DNA of 64,000 nucleotides from Stackebrandtia albiflava (lineage in GTDB: Bacteria > Actinomycetota > Actinomycetes > Mycobacteriales > Micromonosporaceae). The notes under the pieces were generated by a model. That model was not told the origin of the DNA. It saw nothing but the letters and a program-made list of their open reading frames with translations, and did no database searches. The position numbers were made by a program, and so were the translations under genes. Shown one piece after another: positions 8,692 through 18,870 of the stretch (the stretch's first letter is position 1; every line of letters starts with the position of its first letter). The stretch is taken from the NCBI RefSeq assembly GCF_007994225.1, contig NZ_VLLL01000006.1:1178001-1242000 (forward strand), read 5' to 3'.

Positions 8692-8775
8692 CCCCGGGGT
8701 CCACGACGTGACCGCCGTTCTCGACGGGGAGGAACGACGCCGGACATCGGCGCGACAACGAGAGGAACCAGCCAC

Positions 8776-10047
8776 GTGATCAACGCAGTAGACGTCATCC
8801 GCGCCAAGCGGGACGGCCGTGCCCTGACCACCGCGCAGATCGAGTGGGTGATCGCCGCCTACACCGACGGCACCGTCGCCGACGAACAGATGTCGGCGCT
8901 GGCCATGGCCATCCTCCTCAACGGTGCGGACGACCGCGAGATCGCCGACTGGACGAAGGCCATGATCGACTCCGGCGACCGGCTCGACCTGTCGCGCGTC
9001 GGCCGGCCCACCGTGGACAAACACTCCACCGGCGGCGTCGGGGACAAGATCACCCTCCCGCTCGCGCCGCTGGTGGCGTCGTTCGGGGTGGCGGTGCCGC
9101 AACTGTCCGGGCGGGGCCTGGGCCACACCGGCGGCACCCTCGACAAGTTGGAGACCATCCCCGGATTCCGCACCGCCCTGTCCAACGAGGAGTTCATCGA
9201 CCGGCTCGCCGACCCCGGCGCCGTGGTGTGCGCCGCCGGTGACCGCCTCGCCCCCGCCGACCGCAGGCTGTACGCGCTGCGCGACGTCACCGGCACCGTC
9301 GAGTCGATCCCGCTCATCGCGTCGTCCATCATGAGCAAGAAGATCGCCGAGGGCACCGACGCGCTGGTACTGGACGTGAAGGTCGGTTCCGGTGCCTTCA
9401 TGAAGGAGGTCGACGCCGCGCGGCGGCTCGCCGCCACGATGGTCAGGCTCGGCGAGGCCCACGGGGTCCGCTGCACGGCGTTGCTGACCGACATGTCCAC
9501 ACCGCTGGGCCGCACCGCCGGGAACGCGCTGGAGGTGACCGAGTCCGTGGAGGTGCTGGCGGGCGGCGGACCCGCCGACGTGGTCGCGTTGACCCTCGCA
9601 CTCGCCCGCGAGATGCTGGACCTCGCCGGCATGCCCGACGCCGACCCGGCGGCGGCACTGGCCGACGGCCGGGCGATGGACGCCTGGCGCGCGATGGTGA
9701 CGGCGCAGGGCGGCGACCCCGACGCGACCCTGCCGACCGCGCCCGAGACCGACGACGTGCTCGCCGAGACCGACGGCGTCGTGACCGCCATGGACGCCTA
9801 CGACGTCGGCGTAGCCGCGTGGCGGTTGGGCGCGGGCCGGGCCCGGCAGGGCGACCCGGTCTCGGCCGGTGCGGGCGTGGAGATCCTGGCCGCGGTGGGA
9901 GAGCCGGTCAAGGCCGGTCAGCCCGTACTGCGGCTGCACGCCGACGACCCCGGACGGTTCGAGGCCGCCAGGCAGGTGTTGGCCGGTGCGATCGAGATCG
10001 GCTCCGTGGCACCGGAACGACGTCTCGTCATCGACCGGATCGGCTGA
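8776..10047 (+). CDS. deoA: Thymidine phosphorylase
   Basis: 423 residues. It catalyses phosphorolysis of thymidine (and usually deoxyuridine) to the base and 2-deoxyribose-1-phosphate. The family signature SGRGLGHTGGTLDKLE is present around residue 115, preceded by KHSTGGVGDKITLPLAPL, the phosphate and pyrimidine site. A C-terminal PYNP domain is recognisable by GDPVSAGAGVEIL and GEPVKAGQPVLRL. GTG start with GAGAGGAA upstream. With cdd it forms a route in which imported cytidine and thymidine yield free bases and deoxyribose-phosphate. Pyrimidine-nucleoside phosphorylase of broader specificity is the alternative. Confidence 0.93.
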   Translation: MINAVDVIRAKRDGRALTTAQIEWVIAAYTDGTVADEQMSALAMAILLNGADDREIADWTKAMIDSGDRLDLSRVGRPTVDKHSTGGVGDKITLPLAPLVASFGVAVPQLSGRGLGHTGGTLDKLETIPGFRTALSNEEFIDRLADPGAVVCAAGDRLAPADRRLYALRDVTGTVESIPLIASSIMSKKIAEGTDALVLDVKVGSGAFMKEVDAARRLAATMVRLGEAHGVRCTALLTDMSTPLGRTAGNALEVTESVEVLAGGGPADVVALTLALAREMLDLAGMPDADPAAALADGRAMDAWRAMVTAQGGDPDATLPTAPETDDVLAETDGVVTAMDAYDVGVAAWRLGAGRARQGDPVSAGAGVEILAAVGEPVKAGQPVLRLHADDPGRFEAARQVLAGAIEIGSVAPERRLVIDRIG

Positions 10048-10111
10048 AGTCCCGGTCCATAATCCGGCCATTACCACCCGGTCGGCGGCTGGTTTTTCGC
10101 TGTGACGGCAA

Positions 10112-10141
10112 TTACCTTGAACGCGGGGTGAGGGGTAGAGT
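10112..10141 (+). promoter_or_regulatory. Candidate promoter upstream of the DUF4272 gene
   Basis: TTACCT (10112-10117) and TAGAGT (10136-10141) are separated by 18 bases in the 286-base gap after deoA. The CTTAAG palindrome follows. About 190 bases of 5' leader would precede the GTG at 10334. I found no riboswitch motif in that leader. Confidence 0.4.
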
Positions 10142-10333
10142 GCATTTTAAGAGCCCTTAAGTCAGTGCTGTCGGCCTGAGAGGAACGACGGCGGTCGGCG
10201 GCGTCCCTCGTCGTCCCAGACGGGCAAGCCCGGCCCGGGACGTCACGCCGTTCGCGACCCGCCGACGCCTCCTCCACAGTCGACGACGGTGACAGCGGTG
10301 CTCAAGCCACGCAACCGATAGGCGAGGCCGCCA

Positions 10334-11008
10334 GTGACGCCACTACTGTTCGACCCCCGGCAGATCCGCGCACGCACCTGCGACGACCTCGCACAACTGG
10401 GACTGCCGGTCCGCCCCGACTACCTTCCGTCGATCTTCGGCTCGGACGACTCGGTGACGATGCGGTCCCAGCGCGACATCGAGGCGCGCGCCGTCATCCT
10501 GAACATCGTGCAGGCCCGGGTGTTCGACATGCCGCCGCAGATGGCGATGCGGTGGCTGCTCGACGCGCGGGTCCTGGAGGAGCTGACCCGCGACGAGTGG
10601 CAGTTCATCGCCACCGGCAACGGCGACTCCCGGCGCTACTCCGAGCAACTGGAGTCGCTGTACACGCTGGCGTGGATTCTCGGCCTGGTGTCGCATCTGG
10701 ACCCGTCCCAGTACTGCACCGACGGCCTGCCGTCCCTCATGCCCGATCTGCGCACCGGTGAACCGATGTCGGCGTGGCGCGGCCGCGCCCGGCCCGACGT
10801 GCGCGACGCCCGCGAGGTCGCCGAGATGCTCGACCTCTACTCCTGTCTGGACTGGCTGTTCACCGACGCGCAGCGCCGCGGCGGCCACGTCAACTCACCG
10901 GTGGACCCGTCGCTGGTGTGGCATCGCAGGTGGGCGCTCGAATGGGGCCTCGTCCTCACCGGCCGGGGCAGGCCCGGCCCCACCCCGTGGGACCGCGTGC
11001 AGCTCTAG
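10334..11008 (+). CDS. DUF4272 domain protein
   Basis: 224 residues resembling DUF4272, a family of unknown function often found near surface or competition genes. Recognisable family features are the helix RSQRDIEARAVILNIV (about residues 39-54), the EELTRDEWQFI segment and the SLYTLAWILGLV helix. There is no signal peptide and no membrane segment, so it is cytosolic. It sits between deoA and add but has its own candidate promoter, and no enzymatic motif links it to nucleosides. The GTG start is supported by GAGG about nine bases upstream. Confidence 0.7.
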   Translation: MTPLLFDPRQIRARTCDDLAQLGLPVRPDYLPSIFGSDDSVTMRSQRDIEARAVILNIVQARVFDMPPQMAMRWLLDARVLEELTRDEWQFIATGNGDSRRYSEQLESLYTLAWILGLVSHLDPSQYCTDGLPSLMPDLRTGEPMSAWRGRARPDVRDAREVAEMLDLYSCLDWLFTDAQRRGGHVNSPVDPSLVWHRRWALEWGLVLTGRGRPGPTPWDRVQL

Positions 11009-11062
11009 AACGACCGCCGTCCGGCCCCGGATCACCACAAGCGATGCCGATATCACCGGGCG

Positions 11063-11068
11063 TATCCT
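11063..11068 (+). promoter_or_regulatory. -10 box of leaderless add gene
   Basis: TATCCT ends six bases before the ATG at 11075 and no Shine-Dalgarno lies between them. This places the transcription start on the start codon. Confidence 0.45.
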
Positions 11069-11074
11069 TTCCGG

Positions 11075-12157
11075 ATGACCTTGTCCATAGAAGAGATCCG
11101 GCAGGCTCCCAAGGCCCTGCTGCACGACCACCTCGACGGTGGACTACGACCGGCGACCGTGGTGGAGCTGGCCGACGCGATCGGCCACCCGCTGCCGACC
11201 ACGGACGTCTCCGGCCTGGGCGACTGGTTCCACGCCGCCGCCGACTCCGGTTCCCTGGAGCGATACCTGGAGACCTTCTCCCACACGGTCGCGGTCATGC
11301 AGACCGAGGAGAACCTCCGCCGGGTCGCCCGGGAGTGCGCCGAGGACCTGGCCGACGACGGTGTCGTGTACGCCGAGGTCCGGTTCGCGCCGGAACTGCA
11401 CACCGAGGGCGGACTGGGGCTCGACGCCGTGGTCGAGGCGGTGCTGGCCGGGTTCGCCGAAGGCGCCCGCACGGCCGCCGAGAACGGCCGCCCCATCCGG
11501 ATCGGGGCGCTGCTGACCGCGATGCGGCACGCCGCCCGTTCCATGGAGATCGCCGAACTGGCGGTGCGATACCGCGACACCGGCGTCGTCGGATTCGACA
11601 TCGCCGGCGCCGAGGCCGGCTTCCCACCCACCCGCCACCTCGACGCCTTCGAGTACCTGCAGCGGGAGAACGCCCGGTTCACCATCCACGCCGGTGAGGC
11701 GTTCGGCCTGCCGTCGATCTGGCAGGCCATCCAGTGGTGCGGCGCGCACCGGCTCGGTCACGGGGTGCGGATCGTCGACGACGTCACCACCGGCGCCGAC
11801 GGCGAACCGGTGCTGGGACGGCTCGCCGCCTACGTCCGGGACACCCGGCTGCCGTTGGAGCTGTGCCCCTCGTCGAACCTGCAGACAGGTGCCGCGGCGT
11901 CGATATCGGAGCACCCGATCGGGCTGCTCGCGAAGCTGAGGTTCCGGGTCACCGTCAACACCGACAACCGGTTGATGAGTGCTACGAGCGTGTCCCGCGA
12001 GATGGCGTTGCTGTCGGAGGCGTTCGGGTTCGGGTGGCCGGAACTGCGTTGGCTGACGGTCAACGCGATGAAGAGCGCGTTCATCGACTTCGACGAACGC
12101 CTCGCGCTCATCGACGACGTCGTCAAACCCGCCTACGCCAAACTCATCGCCGGCTGA
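11075..12157 (+). CDS. add: Adenosine deaminase
   Basis: 360 residues of the metal-dependent amidohydrolase superfamily. It deaminates adenosine/deoxyadenosine to inosine/deoxyinosine. Zinc and catalytic motifs are in order: HDHLDGG (about residues 14-20, first zinc histidines; the family has H-x-H-L-D-G), TIHAGEAFG (zinc His and catalytic Glu), HRLGHGVRI (His), and VTVNTDNRL (final Asp ligand; most adenosine deaminases have TDDP here). The role completes nucleoside salvage encoded upstream. Translation appears leaderless. It is convergent with the MHYT gene across two hairpins. The N instead of D after the metal-binding Asp is a common variant in actinobacterial Add. Confidence 0.92.
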   Translation: MTLSIEEIRQAPKALLHDHLDGGLRPATVVELADAIGHPLPTTDVSGLGDWFHAAADSGSLERYLETFSHTVAVMQTEENLRRVARECAEDLADDGVVYAEVRFAPELHTEGGLGLDAVVEAVLAGFAEGARTAAENGRPIRIGALLTAMRHAARSMEIAELAVRYRDTGVVGFDIAGAEAGFPPTRHLDAFEYLQRENARFTIHAGEAFGLPSIWQAIQWCGAHRLGHGVRIVDDVTTGADGEPVLGRLAAYVRDTRLPLELCPSSNLQTGAAASISEHPIGLLAKLRFRVTVNTDNRLMSATSVSREMALLSEAFGFGWPELRWLTVNAMKSAFIDFDERLALIDDVVKPAYAKLIAG

Positions 12158-12170
12158 CACCGGACGTGGA

Positions 12171-12205
12171 GCGGGCCGGACCCCGGGGGAGGAGGTCCGG
12201 CCCGC
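12171..12205. terminator. Bidirectional terminator, 12-bp perfect stem
   Basis: GCGGGCCGGACC (12171-12182) pairs with GGTCCGGCCCGC (12194-12205) across an 11-base loop. It lies between the convergent add and MHYT genes. Confidence 0.7.
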
Positions 12206-12209
12206 GGTG

Positions 12210-12235
12210 GCCGTGCCCGGTGCGTCGGGCACGGC
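12210..12235. terminator. Second hairpin of the add/MHYT terminator
   Basis: GCCGTGCCCG (12210-12219) pairs perfectly with CGGGCACGGC (12226-12235) across a six-base loop, immediately before the stop of the MHYT gene. Confidence 0.6.
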
Positions 12236-12238
12236 GGG

Positions 12239-13249
12239 TCACCAGGGTGTCTCGTCGGCGTCCTGCCGTTCCCAGTCGCCGGCTTCCCGAGGCCGTGGCG
12301 GCGTGAACGGCCTCGGCCGTTCCCGCAGCCGCATCGCGGCGCTCAGGGTGGGCCGGCGGCCGGGATTGCCGGGCGCGTCCGGTTCGGGTTGCGCCACGTC
12401 GGCCGCCGACCAGAAGGCCGGTTCGGCGGGCGCGGCGGCCACGGGTTCGGCGTGACGTGGTGTCCGGTGCGTACCGGTCTCGGACCGGCTCGCCCGGCGC
12501 GTCACGGCCGCGACCGCGTCCTCGGCGTCGTCCTTCCCGCCGAGGACACCCACGATCAACGTCACCAGGACGACGGTGGCCAGCAGCAGGATGGGGACCA
12601 TCAGGATCAGCGGATCGACGCCCGGGACCCGGTCGAGGCCCCGGTTGACGATCTCGACCGAGACGGCACCCATGCCCGTGTAGTGCATGCCGCAGACCGC
12701 GGCGGCCATGATGAGCGACGCCGCCGCCAGCGAGCCGCGGCCCGCGACCCAGGTCGTGAAGAACAGGGCGACGGTCGCGGCGACCAGTGCGATGGCCACC
12801 GAGGCGGCCACCCACAGCGGGTCGTAGTGGATCGTGCCGGAGATGTTCACCGCGGCCATGCCCGTGTAGTGCATCGCCACGACCCCCATCCCGGTGAGCG
12901 GGCCGCCGACCAGCACCTTGCCGACCGTGGGCCTGCCGAGGCCGACCACGAAGAGGCCGAAGGCCACCGAGATGATCGATATGACCAGGCTCAGCGCGGT
13001 GATCGACAGGTCGTACCGGACGTCGCCGCCGGTGACGCTGAAGCCGATCATGGCGATGAAGTGCATCATCCAGATGCCCGTGCCGCCGATGGCCAGCGAA
13101 CCGAGGAACAGCCAGCGCACCCGGGCCCGGCCGGCCGGTTGCCGGCGGGCCAGCATCATGCACGTCAGGCCGAGGTAGGAGCCCGCGAGGGCGAATCCGA
13201 AGCCCATGAGCGGGTTGACCCACCCGTAGGCGAAGTGTGCGTGTGTCAC
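12239..13249 (-). CDS. MHYT-domain membrane sensor protein
   Basis: 336 residues with seven predicted helices and the conserved MHYT signature repeated: WMMHFIAMIGF, VAMHYTGMAAVNI and CGMHYTGMGAVSVEI. The MHYT domain is a proposed sensor for O2, CO or NO through a protein-bound copper ion held by the Met and His residues. Here the output domain usual in other bacteria (GGDEF/EAL or kinase) is missing. In its place is a roughly 90-residue charged, Pro/Ala-rich cytoplasmic tail, common in actinobacterial stand-alone MHYT proteins. It is divergent from the conservon across an 800-base gap. The signal it relays, if any, is unknown. Confidence 0.88.
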   Translation of the reverse strand: MTHAHFAYGWVNPLMGFGFALAGSYLGLTCMMLARRQPAGRARVRWLFLGSLAIGGTGIWMMHFIAMIGFSVTGGDVRYDLSITALSLVISIISVAFGLFVVGLGRPTVGKVLVGGPLTGMGVVAMHYTGMAAVNISGTIHYDPLWVAASVAIALVAATVALFFTTWVAGRGSLAAASLIMAAAVCGMHYTGMGAVSVEIVNRGLDRVPGVDPLILMVPILLLATVVLVTLIVGVLGGKDDAEDAVAAVTRRASRSETGTHRTPRHAEPVAAAPAEPAFWSAADVAQPEPDAPGNPGRRPTLSAAMRLRERPRPFTPPRPREAGDWERQDADETPW

Positions 13250-14045
13250 GTGTCCGGGCCCCCAAAGGAGTGTCGGTCGTTGTGATGTCGCCGGGTCACG
13301 GCCGCGGCGTGTGACGCCGCGCGCCGGGACTTCGGCGACCTGTGTCGTTTACCTTCGTTACTTTGCCGTGATGCGGCTGGACAGTGTCGCACAGCGAGTA
13401 CGTCTCCGTCCGTGCTGAATGAGCCGGAATATCGTCGCATACGCCGAATGTCCGTATTAAATTCCCCGAAAATGTCCTTAATCGGCGGCAATCGTCACAG
13501 CATCGGACACATTGGCCGAAAGCGGGGTGATATGCCAGGTGACCATGTCGGTAAAGCGTTATGGACACGCCTGGCCGTCACTCTTTCGAATGATTTCGTG
13601 ACGGTGTGTGGCCGTAAAACGGACGGTGCGGCCGGGGCGGAGAAAGGCCGCATCCGGTGCCGCATACACTTTCGGAGGCGGCGTCGTTCGATCTTCACCG
13701 GATCCGCGCCGTATGATGTGACCGATAAGCGCGACACCCCCGCGACCAGCACCCCTCTGGAGCACCACCACGGCGATCACCGGTCGGTTCACCGCTCGTG
13801 ACGGCCCTGTCGGGCCGTCGGCCGGAACGCCGGTCAAGGTGTGCGGTCGAGTCGACACACAATAGTCAGCAGTTCGATATGTCCGAATTGCCGCCCGTAG
13901 GAAGCCCTCGATTTGCCCTGCACTTCCATTTCCACGCCGCGCATGGTGAAATCGCGAGGGCTCTTGCGAGATGCGGCTGCCCGAGATATGCATGGCGTCG
14001 GAACCTCAGACGACCAGAAATGAAACCCCAGGAGGGTTCGAAACG
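13250..14045. other. Long AT-richer intergenic region between MHYT gene and conservon
   Basis: About 800 bases without a convincing gene. Reading frames here have arginine-rich, non-protein-like translations and poor third-position GC. Base composition drops near 13420-13500 and 13860-13990. A TATGAT box (13712-13717) and several A+T patches suggest promoters for the two divergent flanking genes, but no -35/-10 pair is convincing. A small RNA cannot be excluded. Confidence 0.4.
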
Positions 14046-17000
14046 GTGAGCAAGCGCAGCACGACGGAGGCGACCGTCGCCCCGCCGCGGCGCAAGTTCG
14101 GCCTGCCCAGGCTGGCCGATATGCGCATTCGCTCCAAACTGGGGCTCATTCTGCTCCTTCCGATCACGGTGTTGGCCGGTATGGCGGGCATCCGGCTGTA
14201 CGAGTCCAGCAACCAGGCGTTGACCTCCGGTGACGCCGCCGCGCTCGTGGAGTTCAACGCGCTCGCCAACGAGTTGCTGTACGGACTGCAGTCCGAGCGC
14301 GCCGAGGCGGCCATCCAGATCAACAAGGACAACGTCGACCTGGAGGCGGAGGCCGAGGCGATCGCCCGCTTCGAGGGCGCCGTCGGCACCTCCGACGGCC
14401 TGATCGAGGACTACCGCGCCGGTCGTGCGGACCTGCCCGAGGAGAGCCCCGAGTTCCGCCAGACGCTGGACGACATCGAACAGACCCTCGCCGGGCTGTC
14501 CGCGGTCCGGACGAAGGTGATGGACGGAGAGGCCAAGAACGGCGACCTCAGCGAGTACGGCGCCCTCATCGCGTGGCTGCAGTACATCAACGACTACACC
14601 GTGGACGTCAGCACCGACCTGGACCTGACCCGCGACCTGCGCGTCAGTGGTCTGGTCACCGAGGCCAACGAGAACTCCGAGCGCGCCCGCCTGATCGCGT
14701 ACCGGATGCCCGCGGGCGAGCCGGTCGGCCCGCGCAACTACACCGAACTGCTCCAGTTGCTGATGGCACGCGAGCAGGCGCTGAAGGACCTGGCCGAGAC
14801 CAGCACCCCCGAGCAGAACCAGGCGTTGAACAACGCCGAGACCGGCCTGGGGTCCAGCACGAGCCGCAACGCCAACACCTTCGAGACCTTCATCCTCAAC
14901 GGCACCCCCGAGACCGTGCCGCAGTTCAGCCACGCCGACCTGACCGCCGCCTACGACGACCGCCGCGCCGCGAGCCACGCGTTCGTCGCCGCCATCGAGG
15001 ACGAGGCCGTCATGCTCGCTGCGTCGGTCCGTGACGCGGTCGTGCAGCGGGTGCTCATCGAGATGGCCCTGGTGCTGATCACCCTGGTGCTGGCGGTGCT
15101 GCTGGCGCTGGTCATCGCCCGGTCCATGGCGCTGAGCCTCCGGCAGTTGCGTGAGGGCGCCCTGGAGGTGGCCCACGTGAGCCTGCCCCAGGCGGTCCAG
15201 GCGATGCGGGACTCGGACGGCCTCGGCCAGCGCACGCCCGAGGAGATCATCGCCGAACTCGACGACCCGCTGCAGATGGACAACCGCGACGAGGTCGGCA
15301 CCGTGGCCGGTGCCTTCAACCTGGTCCACCGGGAGGCCGTCCGCACCGCCGCCGAACAGGCGACCCTACAGGCGTCGGTGTCGCAGATGTACGTCAACCT
15401 CGCCCGCCGGAGCCAGAACCTGGTCGACCGCCTGATCGGTCACCTCGACCGGTTGGAGCGCGGCGAGGAGGACCCGGACCGGCTGGCCGAACTGTTCCAG
15501 CTCGACCACCTCGCGACCCGGATGCGCCGCAACGACGAGAACCTGCTGGTGCTCGCCGGCGCCGACTCCACCCGCGTGGAGCGCAACTCCGCCCAGATCG
15601 GTGACGTGCTCCGCGCCGCCCAGTCAGAGGTGGAGCAGTACACGCGGATCGAGTTCGGCACGGTACTGGCCGATTCCGAGGTCGAGGCCGCCGCGGTCAA
15701 CGACATCGTGCACCTCATCGCCGAGTTGCTGGACAACGCCACCGCGTTCTCCCCGCCGGACACGGCCGTCATCGCCGAGGCGCGCCAGGTCGGGGCCGAG
15801 ATCCTGGTCCGGATCACCGACCGGGGCATCGGCATGTCGCCGAGCCAGCTCGACGACCTCAACGCCCAGTTGGCCGACATGCCGTCCGTGGGCATCTCCG
15901 CGTCACGGATGATGGGTCTGGTCGTGGTCGGGCGGCTGTCGCACCGCCACAACCTGAAGGTCACCCTGCAGGAGGCACCCGGACGCGGCACTGTCGCCGA
16001 GGTCGTGTTGACACCGCAGGTGCTCACCGGCGGCGTCGGCGGCCGCATGTTGAACGCCGCGCCCGCACCGGCCGCCGAACTGCCGCCGTACGGCGGGTTC
16101 GCGGCGGCCGGCCCGGCCGACTCCTCCCGCAGCCTGTTCGAACCGCTCGACCTGCCTGACACCCCGCAGGTCAAGCCGTTCAGCCCGGACTCCTACCCGA
16201 CTCAGCCGCCCAACGGCGCCGGAGAACTGCCGCGCCGTGACCGTGACCCGGCCCCGTCCATGGCGGGCTCCTCCGGTGTCTCGTTCGTTCCGGGTGACAC
16301 GTCGGACGCCGGCGGCCTGCCGCGCCGCAAGATCATGGAGGTCACCGGCGAGATCGTCGCCGAGGGTGCCGCCGATTCCGGAGCCGTGGCCCTGCCGATG
16401 ATCCGGTTGGACGCGGCGCCGCTGCCGGGGCCGGCCCCGGAGATCCCGTCACCGCGCGGTGGCGACGGGCCGCCGTCCTGGCCGACCGGCGCCAACGGCG
16501 CCCGCACCGCCGATCCGGTGGCGCAGGCGGCGGCCAGGTTCCCGGCCATGGACGAGACGATGGAGTTGCCGATCTTCCGCGAGGTCGAGTCGGCGTGGTT
16601 CAAGACGAGTACACCACCGCCGCGTCCGGCATCGGCGGACACCGAGTCCGTCGGTTACGGTGGACTCGGCGACAGCATTGGAACGGGGACGCCGGAGTCG
16701 TTCCCGGGCAACGAATCGGGGCTCGTCGAGGATTCATCGGCCACCTCCGGTCCGGAACCCGCCGCCGGCGGGTCGGACTCGGGTGGTTGGCGTCCTCCGC
16801 CGGACCCGGGGGCGGGGCTGCCTCGGAGGCAGATCGGCACTCCACCGGAGATGCCGGACGTCCCCGAGTTCGACCCGGTCGTCAACCGGCCGGAACCGTC
16901 CTATGACGAGAACCGGTGGCGGACGGCCGCCGACCAGGGTTGGCGGATCGCCGCCGAGCTGACCGAGCTCGCACCGGAGGAGTCGACCAGCGCGGGGCTT

Positions 17001-17201
17001 CCCAAGCGGCGGCCGATGGAGCGCCTGGTGCCGGGTTCGGTGGACAACGGCCCAGAGCCGATGGCCAAGCCGACGCGGCGCGATCCCGAGAACGTACGCG
17101 GACTGTTGGCCGCATACCACCGGGGTGTACAGCGTGGACGAGGCAACGACACTTCGATGACGAGCAACCTGAGGAACAGGTCTGACAAGGAGCGCAACTG
17201 A
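14046..17201 (+). CDS. cvnA: Conservon sensor histidine kinase-like protein (CvnA type)
   Basis: 1051 residues. Order: basic N-terminus; TM1 (about residues 31-50, [17 protein letters not shown]); an extracellular nitrate/nitrite-sensing-like NIT domain (about 55-330); TM2 (about 337-358); HAMP-like linker; helical region with [16 protein letters not shown]; HATPase_c (about 550-665; N-box [17 protein letters not shown]-box [11 protein letters not shown]); and a disordered tail of about 380 residues with repeated LPRR/LPKR motifs. GTG 14046 is chosen because AGGAGGG (14030-14036) precedes it; ATG 13971 lacks an RBS. CvnA proteins lack a clear phospho-accepting His-box and act with CvnB-D as a membrane-bound, G-protein-like switch. 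It overlaps cvnB by one base. Confidence 0.9.
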   Translation: MSKRSTTEATVAPPRRKFGLPRLADMRIRSKLGLILLLPITVLAGMAGIRLYESSNQALTSGDAAALVEFNALANELLYGLQSERAEAAIQINKDNVDLEAEAEAIARFEGAVGTSDGLIEDYRAGRADLPEESPEFRQTLDDIEQTLAGLSAVRTKVMDGEAKNGDLSEYGALIAWLQYINDYTVDVSTDLDLTRDLRVSGLVTEANENSERARLIAYRMPAGEPVGPRNYTELLQLLMAREQALKDLAETSTPEQNQALNNAETGLGSSTSRNANTFETFILNGTPETVPQFSHADLTAAYDDRRAASHAFVAAIEDEAVMLAASVRDAVVQRVLIEMALVLITLVLAVLLALVIARSMALSLRQLREGALEVAHVSLPQAVQAMRDSDGLGQRTPEEIIAELDDPLQMDNRDEVGTVAGAFNLVHREAVRTAAEQATLQASVSQMYVNLARRSQNLVDRLIGHLDRLERGEEDPDRLAELFQLDHLATRMRRNDENLLVLAGADSTRVERNSAQIGDVLRAAQSEVEQYTRIEFGTVLADSEVEAAAVNDIVHLIAELLDNATAFSPPDTAVIAEARQVGAEILVRITDRGIGMSPSQLDDLNAQLADMPSVGISASRMMGLVVVGRLSHRHNLKVTLQEAPGRGTVAEVVLTPQVLTGGVGGRMLNAAPAPAAELPPYGGFAAAGPADSSRSLFEPLDLPDTPQVKPFSPDSYPTQPPNGAGELPRRDRDPAPSMAGSSGVSFVPGDTSDAGGLPRRKIMEVTGEIVAEGAADSGAVALPMIRLDAAPLPGPAPEIPSPRGGDGPPSWPTGANGARTADPVAQAAARFPAMDETMELPIFREVESAWFKTSTPPPRPASADTESVGYGGLGDSIGTGTPESFPGNESGLVEDSSATSGPEPAAGGSDSGGWRPPPDPGAGLPRRQIGTPPEMPDVPEFDPVVNRPEPSYDENRWRTAADQGWRIAAELTELAPEESTSAGLPKRRPMERLVPGSVDNGPEPMAKPTRRDPENVRGLLAAYHRGVQRGRGNDTSMTSNLRNRSDKERN

Positions 17202-17617
17202 TGACGACGCAGACGGGCGTGCAGGATCTCGGCTGGCTGCTGGCCGGATTTGCCGAACGTGTGCCAGGAGTGGCGCACGCGGTGGCGGTGTCGGCCGACG
17301 GTCTGTTGATGGCCGCGTCCCGCAACCTGCCCCGGGACCGGGCCGATCAACTGGCGGCGGTGGCCTCGGGCATGGTGAGCCTGACTCAGGGCGCGTCCCG
17401 CTGCTTCGAGGGCGGCGCGGTGCTCCAGACGGTGGTGGAGATGGACAACGGATTCCTGTTCCTGATGTCCATCAGCGACGGTTCATCGTTCGCGGTGCTG
17501 GCGTCGCGCACCTGTGACGTCGGCCAGGTGGGTTACGAGATGGCCCTGTTGGTCGACCGGGTGGGTGCGGCGTTGACGCCAGAGGTCCGCGGCGCCTCCG
17601 GCGGAGGGGGTGCGTGA
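17201..17617 (+). CDS. cvnB: Roadblock/LC7 protein (CvnB type)
   Basis: 138 residues, a single roadblock/LC7 (MglB-like) domain. Typical segments are [27 protein letters not shown] and [22 protein letters not shown]. In conservons this protein is thought to modulate the nucleotide state of the small GTPase encoded by cvnD. The ATG shares one base with the cvnA stop (TGATG) and follows AAGGAG, so the two are translationally coupled. A gap of about 137 bases with an AT-rich stretch and a TGGCA-N5-TGCCA inverted repeat (17697-17711) separates it from cvnC. Confidence 0.92.
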   Translation: MTTQTGVQDLGWLLAGFAERVPGVAHAVAVSADGLLMAASRNLPRDRADQLAAVASGMVSLTQGASRCFEGGAVLQTVVEMDNGFLFLMSISDGSSFAVLASRTCDVGQVGYEMALLVDRVGAALTPEVRGASGGGGA

Positions 17618-17754
17618 ATCGCCCCGGCGCGGTAGAGTCCTTGACGGCTCGCGCGTGGCCGAACGACAACGGAATAACTAGGAATTCAGACATATGTGGC
17701 AATTAATGCCAGTTACCTCGTCGTCCTGGACGGATGACAGCGTTGGGAGTAGCG

Positions 17755-18132
17755 ATGGTTCTCGATCGTGATGATTCGATCGGCGTGGGCGCCCTGGTAC
17801 GTCCATATGCGGTTACACGCGGTCGTACCCGGCCCCGGCTGGATATCGCCATGGAAGCGTTGGTAGAAACGACCGCGAGAGGTCGTTCCGGTGGATTCCT
17901 TGCCGGACAAGAACAACAAACGATCGCCGGGATGTGTGGTGTGGGTTTGCAGTCGATGGCGGAGATAGCCGCCCGAATGCAGATGCCGCTTGGAGTCGCG
18001 CGGGTGCTGGTGGCCGACATGGCCGCCGACGGCCTGCTGGCTGTGCACGAACCGGCGGGTATTTCCGACGGTGACGATGTGGTCGGCACCGAACTGCTCG
18101 AAAGAGTGCTCAGTGGACTTCGGAGGCTTTGA
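17755..18132 (+). CDS. cvnC: DUF742 protein (CvnC type)
   Basis: About 125 residues, DUF742. The conserved opening LVRPYAVTRGRTRP is present, followed by a winged-helix-like C-terminal half (IAARMQMPLGVARVLVADMAADGLL). It is the third conservon component, of unknown biochemical role and possibly an adaptor. ATG 17755 has GGGAG five bases upstream; ATG 17734 would add seven residues and has a weaker RBS. Its stop codon lies two bases before the cvnD start. Confidence 0.88.
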   Translation: MVLDRDDSIGVGALVRPYAVTRGRTRPRLDIAMEALVETTARGRSGGFLAGQEQQTIAGMCGVGLQSMAEIAARMQMPLGVARVLVADMAADGLLAVHEPAGISDGDDVVGTELLERVLSGLRRL

Positions 18133-18134
18133 AC

Positions 18135-18728
18135 GTGGCTGACCGCCCTACAAACGGACGGGTAACCTCGGCGAAGATCGTCATCGCCGGTGGGTTTGGC
18201 GTAGGTAAGACCACATTGGTGGGTTCGGTTTCGGAGATCACTCCGTTGACGACCGAGGCCATCATGGCCTCCGCGTCGGAGGGGGTGGACAACAACGACC
18301 TCGTCACGCAGAAGACCACCACCACCGTCGCCATGGACTTCGGCCGCATCACCATCGACAACGACCTGATCCTGTACCTGTTCGGTACGCCCGGACAGAC
18401 CCGTTTCTGGTTCATGTGGGACGAACTGGTCCGCGGCGCGATCGGCGCCGTCGTCATCGTGGACACCCGGCGGCTGGCCGACTCCTTCGCCGCGATCGAC
18501 TTCTTCGAGCACCGTCGCCTGCCCTACCTGGTCGCCGTCAACCAGTTCGACGGTAAGCAGTTCCACGACATCGAAGACGTCCGCGAAGCCCTCGCCGTCG
18601 CCCCCCAGACCCCGATCGTGCCCTGCGACGCCCGCCAGCGGGAGTCCACGAAGGCCGTGTTGATCAACCTGGTCGAGTACGTGCTGTCCATGCACCGCTC
18701 CCGGACCGCCGGAGCCGGCGTCCAGTAG
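18135..18728 (+). CDS. cvnD: Ras-like small GTPase (CvnD type)
   Basis: 197 residues of the MglA/CvnD GTP-binding family. G1 is GGFGVGKTT (about residues 18-26). The DFGRI region with DLILYLFGTPGQTRFW forms G3, with GTPGQ in place of DTPG/DTAGQ as usual for CvnD. NQFD (N-x-x-D variant of NKxD) forms G4. It switches between GTP and GDP forms and interacts with the CvnA-C complex at the membrane. GTG 18135 is preferred because CGGAGG lies eight bases upstream; a TTG at 18129 would overlap cvnC. This completes a four-gene conservon; the P450 often found in fifth place is absent here. Confidence 0.92.
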   Translation: MADRPTNGRVTSAKIVIAGGFGVGKTTLVGSVSEITPLTTEAIMASASEGVDNNDLVTQKTTTTVAMDFGRITIDNDLILYLFGTPGQTRFWFMWDELVRGAIGAVVIVDTRRLADSFAAIDFFEHRRLPYLVAVNQFDGKQFHDIEDVREALAVAPQTPIVPCDARQRESTKAVLINLVEYVLSMHRSRTAGAGVQ

Positions 18729-18870
18729 CCCCGCCGCGGAGGACCGCAGTACCGACGACAGACGTGACCCGACCACCGACCCCACGGTGGTCCGGGTGCC
18801 GAGGACCAGCGCCACACCAGGGCCGCTGGTCCTCGGCGTATCACCGCCGGCCGGATCCCGGGAGGGCCGT

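Noticed and set aside
13412-13801. Plus-strand frame of 129 codons in the conservon gap
   Set aside because: Arg-rich translation, weak third-position GC, no RBS and no recognisable domain.
14030-14048. GGTTCGAAA stretch like a tRNA T-arm
   Set aside because: It is part of the RBS and start region of the conservon kinase; no acceptor stem or anticodon arm could be folded around it.
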